A DNA stretch of 7,438 nucleotides, from the NCBI GenBank assembly GCA_015234495.1, contig JADGMZ010000037.1:1-7438 (forward strand), given 5' to 3'. Shown here piece by piece: positions 1 through 5,742 of the stretch. Every line of letters starts with the position of its first letter. Position 1 is the stretch's first letter. The stretch comes from Brevundimonas sp. GTDB taxonomy: Bacteria; Pseudomonadota; Alphaproteobacteria; Caulobacterales; Caulobacteraceae. The position numbers were made by a program, and so were the translations under genes. Below the pieces are notes generated by a model. The model worked only from the letters and a program-made list of their open reading frames with translations. It did no database searches and was not told the DNA's origin.

Positions 1-20
1 CCAAGGAAAACCCCGCCCCC

Positions 21-1115
21 ATGGCTCTGAAAGTCGCGATCGTCGGCCTGCCCAACGTCGGCAAGTCCACCCTGTTCAACGCCCTCACCAAGACGGCGGC
101 GGCCCAGGCGGCCAACTATCCCTTCTGCACCATCGAGCCGAACACCGGCGACGTGGCCGTGCCCGAGCCCCGGCTGGAGCAGCTGGCGGCGATCGCGGGC
201 TCGAAGGAAATCATCCCCTCGCGCATCACCTTCGTCGATATCGCCGGCCTGGTGCGCGGCGCCTCGAAGGGCGAGGGTCTGGGCAACCAGTTCCTGGCCA
301 ACATCCGCGACTGCGACGCCGTGGCCTTCGTGGCGCGCTGTTTCGTCGACGACGACATCACCCACGTCGAGAACCGCATCGACCCGATCTCCGATCTCGA
401 GATCATCGAAACCGAGCTGATGCTGGCCGACCTGGAAAGCCTCGAGAAGCGGGTGGTCAACGTCGAGAAGCGGGCCAAGACGGGTGACAAGGAATCCCAG
501 CAGACCCTGCGCCTGATCAACATGGCGCTGACCCCGCTGCGGGCCGGCAAGCCCGCCCGCGTGGTCGAGGTCGACAAGGAGGATCAGAAGGCGTGGCACA
601 TGCTGCAGCTGCTGACCTCCCTGCCGGCGCTGTACGTGGCCAACGTCGACGAGGCCTCGGCCGACAAGGGAAATGAACTCTCGGACCTGGTGGCGAAGCG
701 CGCCGCTGCCGACAACGCCAAGGCCGTGGTCATCTCGGCCAGGATCGACTCGGAACTGGCCGTGCTCGAGCCGGAAGAACAGGCCGAGTTCCTCGAAAGC
801 ATGGGCCTGGAGGAGCCGGGTCTGAACCGGCTGATCCGCGAGGCCTATGCCCTGCTGGGCCTGCATACCTATTTCACGGTCGGGCCCAAGGAGGCGCGGG
901 CGTGGACCATCCCGATCGGGGCCACCGCGCCGCAGGCGGCGGGCGTCATCCACACCGACTTCGAAAAGGGCTTCATCCGCGCCGAAACCATCGCCTTCCC
1001 CGACTTCGTCGCCCTCAAGGGCGAGCAGGGGGCGAAGGAGGCCGGAAAGATGCGCGCCGAGGGCAAGAGCTACGTCGTCAAGGACGGCGACGTGATGCAC
1101 TTCCTGTTCAACTGA
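21..1115 (+). CDS. ychF: Redox-regulated ribosome-binding ATPase YchF (Obg-family P-loop protein)
   Basis: A 364-aa protein of normal length for the YchF/OLA1 family, cytoplasmic P-loop NTPases that bind ribosomes, prefer ATP to GTP and influence translation and oxidative-stress responses. Visible motifs: the Walker A loop GLPNVGKST (residues 9-17), the switch region DIAGLVRGASKGEGLGNQFL (73-92), and NVDE (208-211) where true GTPases have NKxD, the family signature of relaxed nucleotide choice. A coiled, charged stretch (about 125-195) matches the helical insertion domain. A C-terminal TGS domain runs from about 281 to 364 and ends in DGDVMHFLFN. The ATG at 21 starts the conserved N-terminus (MALKVAIVGLPN); an AAGGA at 3-7 is a plausible, slightly distant ribosome binding site. 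In many proteobacteria ychF follows pth; that gene would lie just outside the left edge. The stop is 6 nt from the end of the convergent lipoprotein gene. Identification is close to certain. Confidence 0.98.
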   Translation: MALKVAIVGLPNVGKSTLFNALTKTAAAQAANYPFCTIEPNTGDVAVPEPRLEQLAAIAGSKEIIPSRITFVDIAGLVRGASKGEGLGNQFLANIRDCDAVAFVARCFVDDDITHVENRIDPISDLEIIETELMLADLESLEKRVVNVEKRAKTGDKESQQTLRLINMALTPLRAGKPARVVEVDKEDQKAWHMLQLLTSLPALYVANVDEASADKGNELSDLVAKRAAADNAKAVVISARIDSELAVLEPEEQAEFLESMGLEEPGLNRLIREAYALLGLHTYFTVGPKEARAWTIPIGATAPQAAGVIHTDFEKGFIRAETIAFPDFVALKGEQGAKEAGKMRAEGKSYVVKDGDVMHFLFN

Positions 1116-1121
1116 CGGCGG

Positions 1122-1601
1122 TCAGCCCGCGGGGGTGTCCTCCAGCGTCGTGCATTTGGTCAGGTCGACCACGGCGTTGTCGCGGTTCAGCCAGGTCAGC
1201 CGCAGCGTCTGGCCGGTGACCGCCAGCCGCACCCGCTCGTTCGCCACCGCGCCTTCGGCCATGCAGGTCAGGTCGGCCTCATAGCCGTCAGACACCTGCT
1301 GGATGGCGGCGATGGCGCAGCTGTTTTCATAGCCCTCGAAGCGGGTGGTGGTGATCTCGATCGGGCGTTCGGCTCCGGTCTTGTTGGAGCACCACGACAC
1401 GTCCGCAGCCCAGCGCCCGACGAAGTTGCGGGGGCCGCCGCCAGGCAGCGACGGGCCGAGACCCGGCGGCGGCGCGGGCGGCGGGGGGGCCGCGTCGGCC
1501 GTCTCGATCGGCTCGGCGGGTTCCGTCGGCGGATTGGGCTCGCCCGGACTGCAGGCGGCGACGGCGAGCACGGCGAGGAGGGTCAGGGCGTTGCGGGTCA
1601 T
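1122..1601 (-). CDS. Small predicted lipoprotein with Pro-rich linker and four cysteines
   Basis: A 159-aa protein I do not recognise as a named family. The N-terminus MTRNALTLLAVLAVAAC is a short lipoprotein signal: two charges at Arg3 and Asn4, a hydrophobic core, and a lipobox VAAC with the lipidated Cys at 17. Ser at +2 favours the outer membrane over inner-membrane retention. Residues 18-58 form a Pro/Glu/Ala-rich, probably disordered tether. A compact domain follows from NFVGRWA (59-65) to the end, with Cys at 71, 95, 113 and 150, which could form two disulfides in the periplasm, and alternating beta-like segments. An in-frame GTG at 1655 would add 18 residues ahead of the signal (RRPGRFRR); I prefer the ATG at 1601 because it gives a normal signal peptide, although no strong Shine-Dalgarno is visible there. 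The gene is convergent with ychF and divergent from the 1734 gene. Function unknown. Confidence 0.75.
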   Translation of the reverse strand: MTRNALTLLAVLAVAACSPGEPNPPTEPAEPIETADAAPPPPAPPPGLGPSLPGGGPRNFVGRWAADVSWCSNKTGAERPIEITTTRFEGYENSCAIAAIQQVSDGYEADLTCMAEGAVANERVRLAVTGQTLRLTWLNRDNAVVDLTKCTTLEDTPAG

Positions 1602-1685
1602 GCGCCGGAAACGTCCGGGACGGCGGTCGGCTCCCGGGTCGCTCGCGTCGATCACGAATTCGCGGTCACGCTTGCATCCGTGGCC

Positions 1686-1714
1686 AGTATTTGCGACCCG
1701 TTATTCTGTGTCGA
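1686..1714 (-). promoter_or_regulatory. Candidate sigma-70 promoter for the lipoprotein gene
   Basis: On the minus strand, TCGACA (1709-1714, 5 of 6 matches to the -35 consensus) is separated by 17 nt from AATACT (1686-1691, 4 of 6 matches to the -10 consensus). It points at the lipoprotein start about 85 nt away. This is a motif match only; transcription start is not known, and the same 130-nt gap must also hold the promoter of the divergent gene at 1734, for which I see no clear -35/-10 pair. Confidence 0.35.
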
Positions 1715-1733
1715 GAACAAGGGGGTGTCCCGG

Positions 1734-1997
1734 ATGACTCAGAACACCAATCCATGGACTTCGCAGATCGATCCGCTGGCGCAGGACATCGCCGCGGTGC
1801 TCAAGCGCATGGGCGGTTCTGCCCATCAGAAGGACGTGGTTCAGTGCGTCTGCGCGATGAAGCGACAGCGCGGCGAAACCGTCGCGCAGGATCTGGCCAA
1901 CCGGATTGTCGAGGTGTTCGAGCGATACCGCGACCTGTTCTTCAAGCCGTTCGGCGAAGGCTCGATGCGCTGGGCGCTTCAGCCCGGCGTCGCCTGA
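1734..1997 (+). CDS. Hypothetical 87-aa protein, possibly winged-helix-like
   Basis: An 87-aa, mostly helical, soluble protein without signal peptide or membrane segment; I do not recognise the family. The ATG at 1734 is preceded by a good Shine-Dalgarno (AAGGGGG, ending about 8 nt upstream). An in-frame GTG at 1680 would add an unlikely extension and lacks such a site. Residues about 13-70 alternate helix-like segments (DPLAQDIAAVLKRMGG, then AHQKDVVQCVCAMKRQRGE, then VAQDLANRIVEVFERYRDLF). They end in KPFGEGSMRWALQ, a Gly/aromatic turn resembling the wing of small winged-helix domains. DNA binding is therefore a guess from shape, not from a recognised motif. The gene stands alone: it is divergent from the lipoprotein gene and followed after 21 nt by a strong terminator hairpin. 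A GANTC site (GACTC, 1736-1740) overlaps the first codons, possibly by chance. Confidence 0.75.
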   Translation: MTQNTNPWTSQIDPLAQDIAAVLKRMGGSAHQKDVVQCVCAMKRQRGETVAQDLANRIVEVFERYRDLFFKPFGEGSMRWALQPGVA

Positions 1998-2018
1998 ATC
2001 GGTCCGGCCGGCGATGAA

Positions 2019-2046
2019 AAGGCCCGCGACCTGGGTCGCGGGCCTT
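2019..2046. terminator. Strong bidirectional hairpin terminator
   Basis: AAGGCCCGCGAC (2019-2030) and GTCGCGGGCCTT (2035-2046) are perfect 12-bp complements around a CTGG loop. The hairpin lies 21 nt after the stop at 1997 on the plus strand and about 90 nt after the end of the minus-strand beta-barrel gene at 2136. In the minus direction it ends in four Ts (complement of 2017-2020); in the plus direction the tract is TT followed by GCCGTTT. It should terminate the minus gene well and the plus gene moderately. The rest of 2047-2135 shows no gene. Confidence 0.8.
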
Positions 2047-2135
2047 GCCGTTTCCGGGCGATGTCAAGCTTGTCGCCGATGTCGCCCATGTATCGGGCCG
2101 CGATGTCGTGGATGTCGCGCCCGGATTGTCCCGGT

Positions 2136-2660
2136 CTAGAAGCGGCGGACGTAGCCCAGGCTCCAGGTGTCGACCTCGCCGGCCCCGTCGTCCTGGAAGT
2201 CGCGACGGGTCCAGTCGGCGCGGACGCCGTTCTGGCTGTCGAAGAACCAGTTGGCGCCGGCCCCGTAGTTGAGGCTCTCGCCGTCCTCGGTGGCGCTGAC
2301 GCCGGCGATGTCGGCCTTGAGCGAGGTGGTGCCGTAGCCGACGCGGCCGAACAGTTCGAGGTTCTGGCTCACCGGGACCTTGGCCACCCCGTAGACGGCG
2401 GCGTCGTACTCGTGCTCGACCGAGCCGTCGACGCCGGCGATGGTCACGTCGTCGTCGCGGACGCCGATCGAGGCTTCGCCCTCGACGCCAAAGTTCGGCG
2501 TGAAGTCATAGCCAAGCCGGCCGGTGATGGCGCCGAGGTCGGCGACGTCGGAGTCGAACTGGGTGTAGCCGATCGAGCCGGTCACGGGACCGCGATCCTG
2601 GGCCACGGCAGGGGCCGCGATCAGAGTAAGAGCGGCGGTAGCGAGAAGAACGTTACGCAT
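2136..2660 (-). CDS. Small outer-membrane beta-barrel protein (porin-like/OmpA-like barrel family)
   Basis: A 174-aa exported protein. Residues 1-20 are a classical Sec signal peptide (MRNVLLATAALTLIAAPAVA) with an AVA-Q cleavage site. The mature part of about 154 aa shows alternating amphipathic strands: GSIGYTQF, GAITGRLGYDF, FGVEGEASIGV, YDAAVYGVAKVPV, LELFGRVGYGTTSL, SLNYGAGANWFF, NGVRADWTRRDF and TWSLGYVRRF. It finishes on a terminal Phe, the usual outer-membrane insertion signal. Size and strand count fit an eight-stranded barrel of the OMP_b-brl type (compare OmpA N-domain, OmpX and Opa-like proteins). The ATG at 2660 is chosen because it begins the signal peptide and has a Shine-Dalgarno AGAGGA (2669-2674) spaced 8 nt away; a longer TTG-started form would bury the signal. 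It stands alone, downstream of ppdK on the same strand with 185 nt between, so it probably has its own promoter. The exact role (structural barrel, adhesin or small-molecule pore) cannot be read from sequence. Confidence 0.9.
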   Translation of the reverse strand: MRNVLLATAALTLIAAPAVAQDRGPVTGSIGYTQFDSDVADLGAITGRLGYDFTPNFGVEGEASIGVRDDDVTIAGVDGSVEHEYDAAVYGVAKVPVSQNLELFGRVGYGTTSLKADIAGVSATEDGESLNYGAGANWFFDSQNGVRADWTRRDFQDDGAGEVDTWSLGYVRRF

Positions 2661-2662
2661 GG

Positions 2663-2724
2663 TTTGTATCCTCTGGAATGCGGTGACTTCTGCGGTCACC
2701 AACCCCCTCCAGTGCAGATACAAA
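2663..2724 (-). promoter_or_regulatory. Nested inverted repeats in the omp leader, able to fold over the Shine-Dalgarno
   Basis: Immediately upstream of the beta-barrel start there are three concentric inverted repeats. The outer stem is TTTGTATC (2663-2670) with GATACAAA (2717-2724), 8 bp. The middle stem is CTGG (2673-2676) with CCAG (2709-2712), 4 bp. The inner stem is GGTGAC (2682-2687) with GTCACC (2695-2700), 6 bp around a 7-nt loop. In the minus-strand mRNA this makes one long interrupted hairpin. Its 3' side contains the Shine-Dalgarno AGAGGA (2669-2674), with four of its six bases paired, and it ends 2 nt before the ATG. The outer stem is AU-rich and should melt easily. The complementarity is seen directly; that it acts as RNA, rather than as a DNA operator, is inference, and it requires transcription to start upstream of about 2724. 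Confidence 0.5.
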
Positions 2725-2752
2725 TGGTTCGACTTCGCCGCCGTTCCAGAAC

Positions 2753-2770
2753 CTTGAAACGACTTGAAAC
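2753..2770. promoter_or_regulatory. Tandem CTTGAAAC repeat, possible regulator site upstream of omp
   Basis: CTTGAAAC occurs twice (2753-2760 and 2763-2770), exactly 10 bp apart, about 95-110 bp upstream of the omp start codon. Two half-sites on the same face of the helix are typical of OmpR/PhoB-type response regulators, but the sequence does not match a regulator motif I know. Neighbouring short palindromes are GTTCCAGAAC (2743-2752) and TGTGCACA (2775-2782). No convincing -35/-10 pair is visible in this gap. Confidence 0.3.
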
Positions 2771-2845
2771 CCAGTGTGCACAGACTGACACAGACGGCGC
2801 TATGCCAACCGTGACCTTATCGTGTTCTTATAACGGCGCTCTGTT

Positions 2846-5536
2846 CTAGCGATCCTTCTCGCGCTCCGTGCCCGACCGCGCGTCCAGAGCCGCCTGTGCG
2901 GCGGCAAGGCGGGCGATGGGGACCCGGTAGGGCGAGCAGCTGACGTAGTCGAGGCCGACGCTCTCGCAGAAGGCGATGGAGGCGGGGTCGCCGCCGTGCT
3001 CGCCGCAGATGCCCATCTTGACCCCGTCGCGGGCCCCCCTGCCCCGTTCGGCGGCGATGCGGATCAGGTCGCCGACGCCGTCCTGGTCGAGGCGAACGAA
3101 GGGATCGGTCTCGAAGATGCCCTTGTCCATATAGGCCTGCAGGAAGCGGCCGGAGTCGTCGCGGCTGATGCCGAAGGTGGTCTGGGTAAGGTCGTTGGTG
3201 CCGAAGCTGAAGAACTCGGCGTGTTCGGCCAGATCGGCGGCGCGGAGGGCGGCGCGGGGCAGTTCGATCATCGTCCCGACCAGATACTCGACGCGGTCGC
3301 CGGCCTCGGCGAAAACGGCCTCGGCGGTGCGGTCGGTCAGTTCGCGCAGGTATTTCATCTCCAGCCCGAGCGCGACCAGCGGGTGCATGATCTCGGGGAT
3401 GGGGGCCTCGGCGGCGGTCTTCTTCACTTCGAGCGCGGCCTCGAGGATGGCGCGGACCTGCATCTCGTAGATCTCGGGATAGGCGACGCCGAGGCGGCAG
3501 CCGCGGTGGCCGAGCATGGGGTTGGTCTCGTGCAACTCCCGGGCCCGGCGCTTCAGCTTGGCCGCGTCCAGCCCCTGGGCGGCCGCCAGCGCGTCCATGT
3601 CCTCGTCGCTTTGGGGGATGAACTCGTGCAGCGGCGGATCGAGCAGGCGCACCGTCACCGGCAGGCCGGTCATGATGGTGAACAGTTCGACGAAGTCGGC
3701 CTTCTGGAAGGGGGCGATCTTGGCCAGGGCGGCCCGGCGGCCCGCCTCGTCGTCGGCGAGGATCATCTCGCGCACGGCGGCGATGCGGGTGTCGTCGAAG
3801 AACATGTGCTCGGTGCGGCAAAGGCCGATGCCCTCGGCCCCGAAGCCGCGGGCGGTCTTGGCGTCCAGCGGCGTCTCGGCGTTGGCGCGGACCTTCAGGC
3901 GGCGCACCCCGTCGGCCCAGGCCATCAGGGTCTGGAAGTCGCCGGTCAGCTCGGGTTCGATCATCGGCACCGCGCCGTCCATCACCTCGCCCTTCGAGCC
4001 GTCGATGGTGACGATGTCGCCGGCGGCGAAGGTGCGGCCGCGAGCGGTGAAGGTCCCGGCCTTCTCGTCGATATGGATCTCGCCGGCGCCGGAGACGCAG
4101 GGACGGCCCATGCCGCGGGCGACGACGGCGGCGTGGCTGGTCATGCCGCCGCGGGCGGTGATGATGCCCCGCGCCGCGTGCATGCCGTGGATGTCCTCAG
4201 GCGAGGTCTCCTCGCGGACGAGGATGACCGCGTCGCCGAGCTGCGACAGGCGCTCGGCCTCGTCGGCGTCGAACACCACCTTGCCGGTGGCCGCGCCCGG
4301 CGAGGCGGGCAGGCCGGCGGCGACGACCTTGCGCTCGGCCCTCGGGTCGAGGGTCGGGTGCAGCAGCTGGTCCAGTGCGGCGGGCTCGACCCGGCTGATC
4401 GCCTCTTCCTGTGAGATCACGCCCTCGGCGGCCAGATCGACGGCCACTTTCAGCGCCGCCTTGGCGGTGCGCTTGCCGTTGCGGGTCTGCAGCATCCACA
4501 GCCGGCCCTGCTCGACCGTGAACTCGATGTCCTGCATATCGCGGTAGTGGGTCTCGAGTTTCCCCACGACTTCAACGAACTGCCCGAACACCTCGGGCAT
4601 GGCTTCTTCCATCGAAGGGGCCGTTTCGCCCATCTCCTCGCGGCCGATCTTCGTCAGCGACTGCGGCGTGCGGATGCCGGCGACGACGTCCTCGCCCTGG
4701 GCGTTGATCAGGAACTCGCCGTAGAGCTTCGCCTCGCCCGTCGACGGATTGCGGGTGAAGGCCACGCCGGTGGCCGAGGTGTCGCCCATATTGCCGAAGA
4801 CCATCGACTGGACGTTGACCGCGGTGCCCCAGCTTTCGGGGATGTCGTGCATGCGGCGATAGAATTTGGCCCGGTCGTTCATCCAGCTGGCGAAGACCGC
4901 CGAGATTGCGCCCCACAGCTGGTCGTTCGGATCCTGCGGGAAGGCGTGGCCGAGGCGGTCTTCCACCACGCGCTTGTAGTCCGCGACCACCTTCTCCCAG
5001 TCGCCGGCCGAGAGGTCGGTGTCGATGGTGACGCCAAGCCGGTCCTTGTGATCGTCCAGCACCTCCTCGAAATCATCGTGGCTGAGGCCGAGCACCACGT
5101 TGGAATACATGGTGATGAAGCGGCGGTAGCTGTCGAGGGCGAAGCGGCGGTCGCCGCTGAGGGCGGCGAGGCCCTCCACCGTCTCGTCGTTGAGTCCGAG
5201 GTTGAGGACGGTGTCCATCATGCCGGGCATCGAGGCGCGGGCCCCCGAGCGGACCGAGACCAGCAGCGGGTTCCGGGGATCGCCGAAGGTCTTGCCGACC
5301 ACGCCCTCGACCTTCTTCAGGCCGGCGGCGACCTGGGCCTCGAGGGCCGCGGGATAGCTCTGTCCGTTGGAATAATAGTGGACGCAGGCCTCGGTGGTGA
5401 TGGTGAAGCCCGGCGGCACCGGCAGACCCAGCGACGACATCTCGGCGAGGTTCGCCCCCTTGCCGCCGAGAAGGTTCTTCATCGACGCGTCGCCGTCGGC
5501 GGATCCGCCGCCGAAGCCGTACACCCACTGAGTCAT
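2846..5536 (-). CDS. ppdK: Pyruvate, phosphate dikinase
   Basis: A full-length 896-aa cytoplasmic enzyme (the family is usually 870-900 aa) interconverting pyruvate + ATP + Pi and phosphoenolpyruvate + AMP + PPi. In alphaproteobacteria it links the pyruvate and PEP pools. Domain order is canonical. The N-terminal ATP-grasp domain opens with GGKGANLAEM and has SVRSGARASMPGMMDTVLNLG (94-114). The central phosphohistidine domain has GGMTSHAAVVARGMGRPCVSG (463-483), with catalytic His468. The C-terminal TIM barrel has GLCRTEHMFF, RLLDPPLHEF, NPMLGHRG and the active-site segment CGEHGGDP (844-851), where Cys844 is the general acid. Thr466, two residues before the His, is the residue controlled by PDRP-type kinase/phosphatases in homologues; no such regulator gene is in this window. 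The ATG at 5536 starts the conserved N-terminus and has AGGGG about 7 nt upstream. The gene appears monocistronic: 206 nt follow the upstream hydrolase and 185 nt precede omp. No frameshift or missing key residue was seen. Confidence 0.99.
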   Translation of the reverse strand: MTQWVYGFGGGSADGDASMKNLLGGKGANLAEMSSLGLPVPPGFTITTEACVHYYSNGQSYPAALEAQVAAGLKKVEGVVGKTFGDPRNPLLVSVRSGARASMPGMMDTVLNLGLNDETVEGLAALSGDRRFALDSYRRFITMYSNVVLGLSHDDFEEVLDDHKDRLGVTIDTDLSAGDWEKVVADYKRVVEDRLGHAFPQDPNDQLWGAISAVFASWMNDRAKFYRRMHDIPESWGTAVNVQSMVFGNMGDTSATGVAFTRNPSTGEAKLYGEFLINAQGEDVVAGIRTPQSLTKIGREEMGETAPSMEEAMPEVFGQFVEVVGKLETHYRDMQDIEFTVEQGRLWMLQTRNGKRTAKAALKVAVDLAAEGVISQEEAISRVEPAALDQLLHPTLDPRAERKVVAAGLPASPGAATGKVVFDADEAERLSQLGDAVILVREETSPEDIHGMHAARGIITARGGMTSHAAVVARGMGRPCVSGAGEIHIDEKAGTFTARGRTFAAGDIVTIDGSKGEVMDGAVPMIEPELTGDFQTLMAWADGVRRLKVRANAETPLDAKTARGFGAEGIGLCRTEHMFFDDTRIAAVREMILADDEAGRRAALAKIAPFQKADFVELFTIMTGLPVTVRLLDPPLHEFIPQSDEDMDALAAAQGLDAAKLKRRARELHETNPMLGHRGCRLGVAYPEIYEMQVRAILEAALEVKKTAAEAPIPEIMHPLVALGLEMKYLRELTDRTAEAVFAEAGDRVEYLVGTMIELPRAALRAADLAEHAEFFSFGTNDLTQTTFGISRDDSGRFLQAYMDKGIFETDPFVRLDQDGVGDLIRIAAERGRGARDGVKMGICGEHGGDPASIAFCESVGLDYVSCSPYRVPIARLAAAQAALDARSGTEREKDR

Positions 5537-5566
5537 CTACCAGCCCCTGAGCCGTTGTCCTTCGCG

Positions 5567-5580
5567 GCGGAGCGCTCCGC
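5567..5580. promoter_or_regulatory. 14-bp perfect palindrome upstream of ppdK
   Basis: GCGGAGCGCTCCGC is a perfect palindrome 30-43 nt upstream of the ppdK start codon, in a position suited to an operator overlapping the promoter or leader. It has no spacer, so it cannot form a good RNA hairpin on its own. I do not recognise the motif, and in DNA this GC-rich a 14-bp palindrome may arise by chance. Confidence 0.3.
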
Positions 5581-5661
5581 TCGCGGTGCATGGGCCCCGC
5601 TTACCCCGCCGGGCGCGGCAAGGCGAGGCTGAGGGTGTAACAAAACGTGAGCCCGTGTGAC

Positions 5662-5691
5662 GGTTCCGGCCGGCGCCCTTGGTGCGGAACC
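5662..5691. other. Hairpin-forming dyad in the hydrolase-ppdK gap
   Basis: GGTTCCG (5662-5668) pairs with CGGAACC (5685-5691) around a GC-rich 16-nt interior. It lies 50-80 nt beyond the hydrolase stop, and on the minus strand a T-rich stretch (GTTTTGTT) follows about 15 nt later. It may be a weak terminator for the hydrolase transcript. A second short dyad, GCCGG-T-CCGGC, is at 5721-5731. Neither has the immediate T tract of a classical terminator. No gene is visible in 5537-5742. Confidence 0.3.
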
Positions 5692-5742
5692 CTGTCAGGC
5701 CGAACGGAGCTGGACGGTAGGCCGGTCCGGCTGCGGCGACCC

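Noticed and set aside
1116..1140. A possible terminator between ychF and the lipoprotein gene (CCCGCGGG palindrome)
   Set aside because: It has only an 8-bp palindrome without loop or T tract, and it overlaps the end of the lipoprotein coding sequence.
1602..1655. An 18-residue N-terminal extension of the lipoprotein from a GTG at 1655
   Set aside because: It would place an Arg-rich stretch before an otherwise perfect 17-residue lipoprotein signal; the ATG at 1601 is more plausible.
2060..2116. Four GATGTC hexamers (2060, 2079, 2102, 2111), and a short minus-strand frame reading Asp-Ile repeatedly
   Set aside because: The spacing is irregular (19, 23 and 9 nt) and the minus-strand frame has no start codon and enters the terminator hairpin. 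I treat it as chance or a decayed remnant, not a gene or repeat array.
2661..2723. A longer form of the beta-barrel protein starting at a TTG at 2723
   Set aside because: It would bury the Sec signal peptide and translate through the Shine-Dalgarno and leader hairpin; the ATG at 2660 has a well-spaced AGAGGA.
2996..4414. A 472-codon open frame on the plus strand inside ppdK, plus further plus-strand frames at 3516-4547 and 4547-5632
   Set aside because: They are fully antisense to ppdK, whose protein matches its family from end to end. Their translations are low-complexity Gly/Ala/Val/His/Asp-rich text, typical of frames opposite GC-rich genes.
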